A stretch of 5,503 nucleotides of DNA from Gammaproteobacteria bacterium (GTDB lineage: Bacteria > Pseudomonadota > Gammaproteobacteria > GCA-001735895). The stretch covers positions 1-5,503 of the forward strand of contig JAASSH010000185.1 in the NCBI GenBank assembly GCA_021767985.1, written 5' to 3'. Each line of letters begins with the position of its first letter. Positions within the stretch are counted from its first letter, which is position 1. The notes beneath the pieces were generated by a model, which was given only the letters and a program-made list of their open reading frames with translations, was not told the DNA's origin and ran no database searches. The position numbers and the translations under genes were made by a program. Below are positions 1 through 5,503 of the stretch, piece after piece.

Positions 1-1773
1 AATTGCCACGGCACGTAACTTGTCATGGCTGAAATCGTAGGCCTGATCATGATCGCGAATGATTCGTCGGCGCCAGAGTTCATCAACATCGTCGACGAGT
101 TCGTCCTCGGTATTTCCGCTTGCCGCAGCCAGCAGTCGAATCGAAAAACGCCGCCCGATAACGGCAGCAATATCAACCAGACACCTGGCGCCATCCGTCA
201 GCTGCTCAAGACGCGCGTGCAACACGGACCGAATCGTAGGCGTGAGCACGGCACGACCGACATCAGACGGTATGCCGGCCCGTATGGTTTCAATAACAAA
301 GAGTGGATTGCCTTCGGTCTCCTTCCACAGCCGCGCCGCCAGTTCAGGATCGAACTCCTGAACCGATCTAAGCTGGCTGGCAAGCGTCTCGGTGGCGGCC
401 AGATCGAGACGTTCGAGTGGGATTGTGGTTAGCGTCCGCTCGCGGTTCAGGGCGCTGACAACGCCTGTCAGTGGGTGCTTCTCGGATAGCTCTTCGTCAC
501 GAACCGTGCCGACCACAAGTACCGGCGCACTTTGTCGCGACCTGACGAGTAGGCCAATCAATTCGATGGTTTCGTTATCGCACCACTGCAGGTCGTCGAT
601 TATCAGCATCCGGGGCCGATCGCCGGCTACAAGGGCTTCGCGCACAGCATCAAATAGTCGATGACGTTGCACCTTGTCGCTCGGCACATCAGGTCCGGAA
701 AGAGGCGCTACATCTCCTAGCTCGGGTAAGAGACGCGCCAGTTCCGCTTTCCAGGGATTGTCGAGCATTTCGATCTGACCCCGAAGCCCTTCTGATCGTA
801 ATATCTCGACGACGGGTCCCCATGGCAGTCGGCCTGCCGCTTCGTAGGCGCGCGCCGATGCCACAAGCTGACCATCGGCACGAATACTGCGACCCAGTTC
901 CAACGCGAGCCGGGACTTGCCAATTCCAGGCTCGCCGGTCACCAGTACGAGATGGGCCCGTCCCTGTCGCGCGCTGTTCCAGGCTGCCGCGAGTTCGCTC
1001 CACTCGCGCTCCCGGCCTACAAAAGGCGATTCAGCTGCCAATGCCAGGCTCGGGCTTTGCTCGTCACCTCGCCTCGGCGCGCCTTTGCGAAGCCGGCGGT
1101 AGAGATCCTCGATCTCCTCGCCCGGTGTCAGCCCGAGGTCGTGCTCGAGTACCTCTGCATAACGGTGGTAACAGCGTAATGCGGCCGATTTATCACCGAG
1201 CTCGAGATGTGCCTCCATCTGCAGCCTGACCGCCGTTTCCTCAGTCGGCTCCAGATCGATGATGCGTTGCGTATGTTTGATCGTGGCCGTTTGATCGTTT
1301 CGCCTGGTCGACTCTTCGGCCAGCTGTGCGAGGGCGTCAAGCACCTCTGCATTAAGTTTTGCTCGCTCCTCGAGCACCCAGTCGTCATAACACGCAGGCA
1401 AGAGATCACCCGAGTAGATGTGTGAGGCCAGTTGCAGATCGCCCGCCGCAACGGCGTCCCGAAATTTTTGAACGTCGACTTCACTCGAGCCCGTCGAAAT
1501 CCAACGCACCGTCTCTTTTTCGATGTCGACGAATTGTTCAACTTCAGGCAGCGCGTGGCGAAATTCATGCAGCAGCTTGCGGAGGTTCGTGCGCGCCTGG
1601 CCTTCGTCCGAGTCTGGCCAGAGTTCGAACGCCAGCCGCGATCGGTGCTGCGCGTCCCTGCGCAACGCGATCAGCGCGAGAAATCGCTGAAGGCGAAGGG
1701 AATCGAATGCGCGCAGGCGCTCTCCGTCGAGGACAACCTCGACTACCCCGAGAAGGCGGATCGCTAATCTCAT
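1..1773 (-). CDS. SARP-like transcriptional regulator with BTAD and AAA ATPase domains (C-terminus beyond left edge)
   Basis: The frame is open for 591 codons from ATG 1773 to the window edge, so the gene is partial. Residues 1-95 form an OmpR-type winged helix (LWPDSDEGQARTNLRKLL around 51-68). Residues about 97-231 form a BTAD domain, with the signatures DDWVLEER (130-137) and LGLTPGEEIEDLYRRL (213-228). FVGRERE (251-257) opens an AAA_16-type ATPase with Walker A GEPGIGKS (280-287) and Walker B MLIIDDLQW (389-397). The usual FSHD motif is at 581-584. Proteins of this architecture are ATP-dependent transcriptional activators and often continue into a TPR region, which here would lie outside the window. 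An upstream in-frame stop near 1804-1806 supports ATG 1773, though no clear Shine-Dalgarno precedes it. The gene is divergent from the DUF6356-like gene. Its ligand and targets cannot be read from the sequence. Confidence 0.93.
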   Translation of the reverse strand, partial: MRLAIRLLGVVEVVLDGERLRAFDSLRLQRFLALIALRRDAQHRSRLAFELWPDSDEGQARTNLRKLLHEFRHALPEVEQFVDIEKETVRWISTGSSEVDVQKFRDAVAAGDLQLASHIYSGDLLPACYDDWVLEERAKLNAEVLDALAQLAEESTRRNDQTATIKHTQRIIDLEPTEETAVRLQMEAHLELGDKSAALRCYHRYAEVLEHDLGLTPGEEIEDLYRRLRKGAPRRGDEQSPSLALAAESPFVGREREWSELAAAWNSARQGRAHLVLVTGEPGIGKSRLALELGRSIRADGQLVASARAYEAAGRLPWGPVVEILRSEGLRGQIEMLDNPWKAELARLLPELGDVAPLSGPDVPSDKVQRHRLFDAVREALVAGDRPRMLIIDDLQWCDNETIELIGLLVRSRQSAPVLVVGTVRDEELSEKHPLTGVVSALNRERTLTTIPLERLDLAATETLASQLRSVQEFDPELAARLWKETEGNPLFVIETIRAGIPSDVGRAVLTPTIRSVLHARLEQLTDGARCLVDIAAVIGRRFSIRLLAAASGNTEDELVDDVDELWRRRIIRDHDQAYDFSHDKLRAVAI

Positions 1774-1778
1774 CCAGC

Positions 1779-1784
1779 TATAAT
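1779..1784 (+). promoter_or_regulatory. Possible -10 box for the DUF6356-like gene
   Basis: A perfect TATAAT lies on the plus strand about 100 nt before ATG 1887, just outside the regulator start codon. No recognisable -35 box lies 16-18 nt upstream, so it would need an activator or may be chance. If used, the leader RNA would carry all the GGAACGC repeats. Confidence 0.25.
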
Positions 1785-1792
1785 AAACCGAA

Positions 1793-1842
1793 GCGTTCCC
1801 CAATTAAAAATGGAACGCCCGGCCGGAACGCTCCCGGAACGC
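1793..1842. promoter_or_regulatory. Candidate SARP operator: heptamer repeats GCGTTCC/GGAACGC
   Basis: On the plus strand GGAACGC occurs at 1812-1818, 1825-1831 and 1836-1842, and its inverted form GCGTTCC at 1793-1799. Read towards the minus-strand regulator, the two distal copies are separated by exactly 4 bp (11-bp period) and the third by 6 bp. SARP-family proteins are known to bind direct heptamers with this kind of 11-bp spacing, so autoregulation, or control of the divergent small gene, is a reasonable inference. The inverted pair 1793-1799/1812-1818 could also form a hairpin with a 12-nt loop. Confidence 0.5.
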
Positions 1843-1886
1843 GCGGTTTTCCAAACTCCCCGAAACTGATAAAGGAGAACCGCAAA

Positions 1887-2138
1887 ATGACTATATTCAC
1901 CCAGCATCCGCACGACCAGGGAATCAGCTACTTCGAGCATTGGGGCTTTGCCATGGGCATTGCCTGGCGTCTATTTCGCAGCGTTCTGGCGTTCGCGATC
2001 CACGCACTGATGCCCTGGATCATGATCGAGAGGAAATTCGACCTGGAAGCCACCTCGGCATATCTGCTTGAACGGAACGACTTCATCGAAACCGCAGCCA
2101 GTCAGCCAGCAAACGATGGGCATCCACTTAACGCCTGA
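1887..2138 (+). CDS. DUF6356-like small membrane protein
   Basis: This gene encodes 83 residues of unknown function. The opening FTQHPHDQGISYFEHWGFA (residues 4-22) followed by one hydrophobic stretch (about 29-47, ending HALMPWIMI) resembles DUF6356-family proteins, which are short single-span proteins with an F..HP...G..Y.EH start. The tail (49-83) is polar and probably exposed. The start is set by a good Shine-Dalgarno, AAGGAG at 1872-1877, 9 nt before the ATG. The frame is open much further upstream, antisense to the regulator, but that part is a shadow. The gene is divergent from the SARP-like gene and shares its repeat-bearing intergenic region. The family assignment is from memory of the motif. 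Confidence 0.72.
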   Translation: MTIFTQHPHDQGISYFEHWGFAMGIAWRLFRSVLAFAIHALMPWIMIERKFDLEATSAYLLERNDFIETAASQPANDGHPLNA

Positions 2139-2187
2139 CTCGGGCGCACCAGCAAGAAGAATCCGGCGCGAGACCGGGTTATTGTTT

Positions 2188-2295
2188 ATGGAGAAAGCGC
2201 GCTGCTGCGGAATTGACACGGCTTGCGATTGCTGCGGCGTGATGGTGAGATTTACGGAATGTGAGCATGATCCCGGAGAGCACAGGAACAATTAA
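2188..2295 (+). CDS. Doubtful Cys-rich mini-protein (35 aa)
   Basis: A short frame begins 49 nt after the DUF6356-like stop. It encodes 35 residues with six cysteines, in the pattern CC-x5-C-x-CC-x9-C followed by EHDPGEH. Such a density of Cys and His would suit a small metal-binding peptide. No Shine-Dalgarno precedes ATG 2188 (an in-frame TTG lies at 2182), and I do not recognise a family. It may be chance or the remnant of a larger gene. Confidence 0.25.
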   Translation: MEKARCCGIDTACDCCGVMVRFTECEHDPGEHRNN

Positions 2296-2443
2296 CGCCT
2301 GCCTGCAATACTCCTGGTCGTGCCGGTCAATGGGCAATCGGCGTCGAACCGGACTTGGAACCCTGTAAATTTTTCCGTGCAACTGCTTGAGTAACGGCTT
2401 CCCCAAAGCGGCCACTGATATCCCAGATTCGGGCTACGGGATT
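2296..2443. other. Non-coding stretch without recognised features
   Basis: I see no credible gene on either strand here. Short antisense frames in this area have no recognisable domain or ribosome binding site. It leads into the repeat and promoter-like block at 2444-2505. Confidence 0.5.
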
Positions 2444-2487
2444 CGGCCACTTTCAGACGCCTAGCGATAACACGTTAAATGTTATCG
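2444..2487 (+). repeat. Composite intergenic repeat, copy A
   Basis: CGGCCACTTTCAGACGCC (2444-2461) is followed 4 nt later by a GATAACA/TGTTATC palindrome. The same arrangement occurs at 3582-3616 and 5014-5064, giving the consensus CGGCCANNNNCRGACGCY plus a GATAA-type inverted repeat. Confidence 0.5.
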
Positions 2488-2505
2488 GGTCAAAATCCTT
2501 ATAAT
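2465..2505 (+). promoter_or_regulatory. Palindromic operator-like site with TATAAT box
   Basis: CGATAACA (2465-2472) and TGTTATCG (2480-2487) form a perfect 8-bp inverted repeat with a 7-nt spacer. It covers the place where a -35 box would sit for the perfect TATAAT at 2500-2505. Transcription would start near 2512, exactly at the left cassette junction, and read into the SDR gene. No consensus -35 is visible, so control by a dimeric regulator bound to the palindrome is inferred. Confidence 0.4.
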
Positions 2506-2512
2506 CCAGCTG

Positions 2513-3457
2513 TTATGTTGCACTAGCCTAATTTATTGAACGTATCAGGTAATGAGCGCAAACTGCAATGCACAATCACTTAAAACTCATATCTAGATAA
2601 TAATGGGGACCAATAATGAGCAGTAGGCTAGCTGGCAAGAAGGCTCTGATCATAGGTGCAGGAGGGGGCATGGGGAAATCGATTTCCGCCGCCCTGGCCA
2701 GAGAAGGTGTTACTTCGGTATTGCTAGGAAGAAGTGAAAACTCACTTTCAGAAGCGGCAGATGCATGTGCAAAACAAGGAACACCTGGACTACCTTTCAC
2801 TTTTGACATCGCAAAAATCGACTCGATCGAAAAAATAGTTTCCGAGGCAACCGACGCACTGGGAGGTTTAAACTTTCTCATTAATTGTGCCGGTATCTAC
2901 GAACGCGGTGCTGCTCATGAAGTTGACCTGGATAAGTGGGACAAAAAACTCGATATTAATTTCAGAGCTCACTACTACTTTATTCGATATGCCGCACCCA
3001 CAATCAACAAAGAACCTGGTGGCGCAATCATTAAGATAGGCTCGGTTTCATCATCCTATCCGGGCGGTGGAATGGCCCTCGCTTCAAACTACGCGCTAAA
3101 TGGTTACATGAATACGGTGTTTGAGGATGTCCGCGAATTTGGAACAAAAGTCTGTGTTATTCGCCCCGGATTTGTGAATACTCAAATGGCCAGATCGGAT
3201 AGCCTCAATTCGGATTTGATGATTCAACCCGATGACATTGCTCATACCGTCATATTCATACTTACCATGTCTAGAACAGCATGCCCGACAGAAATCGTCA
3301 TGCTACCGCAAAAATCACCTTATCGTACTGGCTAAAGCTTTGGGTGATAGAAATTGCTTATAAGGCAACTCAAGGCAATCAGATTAATAGTTTAAACGTG
3401 CAACATAATAAGCAAATGCAGTCGGACACGGCCAAGGCCGCGCCGCTGATTTGAGCG
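2513..3457 (+). mobile_element. Single integron gene cassette (SDR-fold gene plus attC)
   Basis: This 945-bp unit has all cassette parts. The left junction is G2512^TTATGT, one gene fills most of the unit, and an attC ends at G3457^TTAGCG. The first 11 bases, TTATGTTGCAC (2513-2523), are the exact reverse complement of GTGCAACATAA (3398-3408), so circularising the unit rebuilds a fully paired R'/R'' arm. The segment is visibly richer in A+T than the genes on both sides. No integrase, attI or second attC is found in the window, which suggests integration at a secondary G^TT site or the remnant of an array. Confidence 0.8.
2616..3335 (+). CDS. SDR-fold protein lacking catalytic Tyr/Lys, carried on an integron cassette
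   Basis: The product has 239 residues, a usual length for a classical short-chain dehydrogenase/reductase. The Rossmann glycine motif GAGGGMG is at 14-20, NCAG at 90-93, the tetrad Asn is N115 (DINF), and the likely catalytic Ser is S143. The C-terminal part (FEDVRE, RPGFVNT and a late EIVMLP) matches the SDR group that ends in P-G-F-V-N-T. Aligning ALNGYM and FEDVRE with that group puts A154 where the catalytic Tyr should be and N158 where the Lys should be. Y159 is close by but is out of register and is not followed by K four residues on. The protein probably still binds NAD(P)(H), but ordinary redox catalysis is doubtful. ATG 2616 follows GGGGA at 2605-2609 with 6 nt spacing. The gene is the only one in the cassette and would depend on an outside promoter, possibly the one at 2500-2505. 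Substrate unknown. Confidence 0.9.
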   Translation: MSSRLAGKKALIIGAGGGMGKSISAALAREGVTSVLLGRSENSLSEAADACAKQGTPGLPFTFDIAKIDSIEKIVSEATDALGGLNFLINCAGIYERGAAHEVDLDKWDKKLDINFRAHYYFIRYAAPTINKEPGGAIIKIGSVSSSYPGGGMALASNYALNGYMNTVFEDVREFGTKVCVIRPGFVNTQMARSDSLNSDLMIQPDDIAHTVIFILTMSRTACPTEIVMLPQKSPYRTG

Positions 3458-3463
3458 TTAGCG
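3398..3463 (+). other. attC recombination site of the cassette
   Basis: R'' (ACATAAT, 3403-3409) is followed by a 3-nt spacer and then L''. L'' reads CAAAT-g-CAG-t-CGG (3413-3425), and its L' partner is CCGCTGATTTG (3443-3453). After another 3-nt spacer comes R', G3457^TTAGCG. The arm has 5 bp, an extrahelical base, 3 bp, a second extrahelical base, then a G+C-rich stem with one more bulge and one mismatch, closing on GGCC-AA-GGCC. This spacing and the one-sided bulges are the known architecture of attC sites and resemble the Vibrio cholerae repeat. R'' ends in AAT where AAC is canonical. The folded arm may also act as a terminator for the SDR transcript. Confidence 0.82.
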
Positions 3464-3581
3464 AGCGTCTCAATAGGGTCGCGAACGGTGTTTGTCAAGG
3501 TAGTTGTCGCCTAGAATCTCGTCCCGAGTGTCTATTTTTCCCAAAGAAGACGCTCAGGCGCCAGCACCGAGCTTCGCAGAA

Positions 3582-3616
3582 CGGCCAGTTTCGGACGCTC
3601 GGATAATTTGATTATC
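3582..3616 (+). repeat. Composite intergenic repeat, copy B
   Basis: CGGCCAGTTTCGGACGCT (3582-3599) is followed 2 nt later by GATAAT-TTG-ATTATC (3602-3616), a perfect 6-bp inverted repeat. It lies 26 nt before the start of the hydrolase-cyclase gene, a suitable place for an operator. The stretch 3464-3581 before it shows no gene and no clear terminator. Confidence 0.5.
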
Positions 3617-3629
3617 GGATCTATTCAAG

Positions 3630-3639
3630 CGAATATTCG
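3630..3639. promoter_or_regulatory. Palindrome at the ribosome-binding position
   Basis: CGAATATTCG is a perfect 10-bp palindrome ending 3 nt before ATG 3643. It occupies the space where a Shine-Dalgarno would be expected and none is seen. It could be a regulator site or chance. Confidence 0.25.
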
Positions 3640-3642
3640 ATC

Positions 3643-4968
3643 ATGACTCCCGAGACTCATTTTGCCGAAAACGATGGCGTCAATATTGCGTACCAGGTTT
3701 TCGGTGATGGGCCTGTCGACCTCGTCTTTATTCACGGGATGTTCTCTAATCTCGACATCTTGTGGGAAGAGCCCAGGGTTGCTCGCTTCCTTTTGGAATT
3801 GGGCCGACTTGCCCGGGTAATCCTATTTGATAGACGGGGCACCGGGCTCTCCGACCGCGTAACGCCACCGACATTCGAGGTCCACATAGACGATATTCGC
3901 GCCGTGATGGATGCTGCCGGATCAAAACAAGCCTGTATGCTCGGTTATTCCGAGGGTGCATGTATCGGCGCACTGTTCGCTGCGTCCTGTCCGGAGCGTA
4001 CCCATTCACTGATTACAATCGGTGGATATGCCCGATGGTCCGAAGCGAACGATTTTCCTCATGGTAGCAAGCGAGAGGAAATCGAAGAGTGGTTCAAGAT
4101 CCTGGAGCAGGATTGGGGCAAGGCCGTCGCGATCGAATACACCGCCCCCACCCTGGCAAACGACGAGCAGTATTACCGCTGGATGTCCAAGTTTTTTCGT
4201 TCGAGCGCCAATAAGACGGATGCGCTCGCAATGTTTAATTCCGCGCTAGACATGGATTTACGTGCCGTGTTACCGGCCATATCTGTACCGACACTCGTGT
4301 TACAGGCAACCCGCGATCTTACCACCCCACTCGAATCGGGTCGTGATTTTGCTGCACGCATACCGACGGCGGAGATTGTCGAAATTGATTCCGACGATCA
4401 TAGCCCCTGGGCTTCGTGCAGTGAGGACATATTGCGCGAAATTAAGAAATTTCTAGGTGAGCCTTCAGCCACCCGGGTAATTGACCGCGTACTGGTTACA
4501 GTGCTCTTTACCGACATTGTTGACTCTACGCGGCTGGCGGCCGAACTGGGCGACAAGAGGTGGAGCGATCTACTGGAGGATCATCATAAGTCGATCAGAC
4601 GCCAGCTCGATATATTTCGCGGGCACGAAGTTAAAACTACTGGCGATGGTTTTCACGCAACTTTCGACGGACCTGCGCGTGCTATTCTTTGTGCCGATGC
4701 CATTCGTGATTCAACTCGCCAGCTGGGACTCGATCTGCGAATTGGTATTCACACCGGCGAGTGCGAAATTCGGGGACAATCGCTGGAGGGGATAGCGATT
4801 CACATCGCTGCACGGGTGTCCGCGATTGCTGCCGGTGGCGAGATTCTCGTGTCGAGAACGGTTAAGGATATCGTCAGTGGCTCGGGTATCGAGTTCGAAG
4901 ATATTGGCACCCACACCCTGAAAGGCATTCCCGACAATCACCAGCTTTTCAAGGTCAGTTCAGTTTAA
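3643..4968 (+). CDS. Alpha/beta-hydrolase fused to class III adenylate/guanylate cyclase (Rv1900c-like)
   Basis: The product has 441 residues. Residues 1-270 are an alpha/beta-hydrolase with oxyanion-type HG (31-32), DRRGTGLSD (63-71), nucleophile elbow GYSEG with S103, acid candidate D225 (TRDLTTP) and H253 (DDHSPW), so the triad looks complete. Residues about 283-438 are a class III cyclase catalytic domain. LFTDIVDST gives metal Asp D291, KTTGDGF gives the second metal Asp D335 and the purine-contacting Lys K331, and HIAARV supplies R391. The usual transition-state Asn is His387 and the second purine-specifying Asp aligns with S380. The same domain order, and a His at the Asn position, are known from Mycobacterium tuberculosis Rv1900c. 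ATP as substrate is favoured by K331 but is not certain. No signal peptide or membrane segment is seen, so it is probably cytosolic. The gene is followed 142 nt later by a second cyclase in the same direction. The Shine-Dalgarno is weak or absent. Confidence 0.9.
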   Translation: MTPETHFAENDGVNIAYQVFGDGPVDLVFIHGMFSNLDILWEEPRVARFLLELGRLARVILFDRRGTGLSDRVTPPTFEVHIDDIRAVMDAAGSKQACMLGYSEGACIGALFAASCPERTHSLITIGGYARWSEANDFPHGSKREEIEEWFKILEQDWGKAVAIEYTAPTLANDEQYYRWMSKFFRSSANKTDALAMFNSALDMDLRAVLPAISVPTLVLQATRDLTTPLESGRDFAARIPTAEIVEIDSDDHSPWASCSEDILREIKKFLGEPSATRVIDRVLVTVLFTDIVDSTRLAAELGDKRWSDLLEDHHKSIRRQLDIFRGHEVKTTGDGFHATFDGPARAILCADAIRDSTRQLGLDLRIGIHTGECEIRGQSLEGIAIHIAARVSAIAAGGEILVSRTVKDIVSGSGIEFEDIGTHTLKGIPDNHQLFKVSSV

Positions 4969-5013
4969 ATCCCAATAACCGACACTTAAAATCCAGGGCC
5001 AAGTTTCAGAGAT

Positions 5014-5064
5014 CGGCCAACAGCGGACGCCCAGGTATTAGGACGTCGATAATTTCCAATAATC
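5014..5064 (+). repeat. Composite intergenic repeat, copy C
   Basis: CGGCCAACAGCGGACGCC (5014-5031) is followed 16 nt later by GATAATT-TCC-AATAATC (5048-5064), an inverted repeat with one mismatch. A -10-like TAATAT (5074-5079) follows, before the second cyclase gene. Confidence 0.45.
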
Positions 5065-5110
5065 AACCTGTGTTAATATCTCACGACTCCGATTGCATTT
5101 GGGCTATCAC

Positions 5111-5503
5111 GTGGCAAAGGATTATCTCACGGGTAAACTTGCGGTTATTCTGCATGCCGACATTGCCGGCTCGACGCAGATGGTCCAGCAAGACGAGCAT
5201 CTAGCCCATGAGCGAATCCAGGTCACCTTTCGTGAGTTCTCAAAAGCCATAAAAGATTACACAGGACGCGTGCTTGAATCTCGCGGCGATGCACTCCTGG
5301 CCGAGTTCGAACGACCTTCAGATGCAGTTACAGCAGCGCTTTCATTTCAGCCCGACCATGCTAAATATCTCGCTTCCATCGAAGATGACCTGAAACCCGA
5401 ACTTCGAATCGGCGTCGCCATGGGAGAAGTGGTGATTGCCGACGACACCGTTACGGGCGCCGGCGTGGTCATGGCGCAACGGGTCGAACAACTGGCGGAA
5501 AGC
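5111..5503 (+). CDS. Class III nucleotide cyclase, N-terminal part (C-terminus beyond right edge)
   Basis: 131 codons are open to the window end. The start chosen is GTG 5111, because the cyclase domain begins almost at once (KLAVILHADIAGST, residues 9-22) and a stop lies in frame at 5060-5062. TTG codons at 5093 and 5099 are alternatives, and no Shine-Dalgarno is clear. Metal-binding Asp residues are D17 (HADIAGST) and D60 (SRGDALLAEF). The purine-contacting position, Lys in adenylate cyclases, is E56. The second specifying position aligns with T113, and the transition-state Asn with V120 (GAGVVMAQRV), while R124 is kept. Proteins with this GAGVV.AQR signature, from memory, usually carry a C-terminal TPR or similar region, which would be off the edge. 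Glu at position 56 is typical of guanylate cyclases, but activity is uncertain. It may share cyclic-nucleotide signalling with the preceding gene. Confidence 0.88.
   Translation, partial: MAKDYLTGKLAVILHADIAGSTQMVQQDEHLAHERIQVTFREFSKAIKDYTGRVLESRGDALLAEFERPSDAVTAALSFQPDHAKYLASIEDDLKPELRIGVAMGEVVIADDTVTGAGVVMAQRVEQLAES

Noticed and set aside
25..1568. Several Arg/Ser-rich frames of 60-150 codons on both strands across the regulator gene
   Set aside because: They are out-of-frame or antisense shadows of the continuous 591-codon minus-strand frame, with no recognisable domains.
1359..1886. Long plus-strand extension upstream of the DUF6356-like ATG
   Set aside because: It runs antisense to the clearly coding SARP-like frame. 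The strong Shine-Dalgarno at 1872-1877 and the family-like N-terminus both fix the start at 1887.
2179..2415. Minus-strand frames over the DUF6356-like tail and the following intergenic region
   Set aside because: No ribosome binding site, no recognisable motif, and they overlap better-supported features.
2400..2512. A second attC directly left of the cassette
   Set aside because: The sequence before G2512 (TATAATCCAGCT) has no complementary L''/R'' partner upstream, so it does not fold like an attC.
2517..2523. Alternative cassette boundary G2517^TTGCAC with R'' GTGCAAC
   Set aside because: It gives an AAC-ending R'' but very uneven spacers (8 versus 3 nt). The 2512/2513 boundary gives 3/3 spacers and an 11-bp paired arm.
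3463..3555. 8-bp inverted repeat GAGCGTCT (3463-3470) / AGACGCTC (3548-3555)
   Set aside because: The arms are 77 nt apart without extension, which could be chance in a 185-bp region.

Overview
The window looks like chromosomal DNA of an environmental gammaproteobacterium. This is inferred from the mid-to-high G+C coding style of the outer genes and from a gene set often seen in such genomes: a BTAD/AAA regulator, a DUF6356-type small membrane protein and two class III nucleotide cyclases. No rRNA, tRNA, CRISPR array, transposase or integrase is visible.

Layout. (1) Positions 1-1773, minus strand: a long uninterrupted frame for a SARP-like activator (winged helix, BTAD, AAA ATPase), cut off by the left edge. 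(2) 1774-1886: a divergent intergenic region with three direct heptamers plus one inverted copy, a good candidate operator for the regulator. (3) 1887-2138, plus strand: a small DUF6356-like membrane protein, then a doubtful 35-residue Cys-rich ORF. (4) 2296-2512: a non-coding stretch with a CGGCCA-type repeat, a perfect palindrome and a perfect TATAAT box. (5) 2513-3457: an A+T-richer segment with the anatomy of a single integron gene cassette. It has a G^TTATGT left junction, one SDR-fold gene and a 66-bp attC site at 3398-3463. (6) 3643-4968: an alpha/beta-hydrolase fused to a class III cyclase, the architecture of mycobacterial Rv1900c. (7) 5111-5503: the N-terminal part of a second class III cyclase, cut by the right edge.

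The most notable points are: a lone, integrase-less gene cassette placed just behind a promoter-like sequence; the SDR it carries, which lacks the catalytic Tyr and Lys; SARP-style heptamers next to the regulator gene; and a composite repeat (CGGCCANNNNCRGACGCY followed by a GATAA-type palindrome) found in three intergenic regions, each ahead of a plus-strand gene. Two cyclases in tandem suggest a cyclic-nucleotide signalling locus. No evidence in the window links the cassette gene to that signalling.
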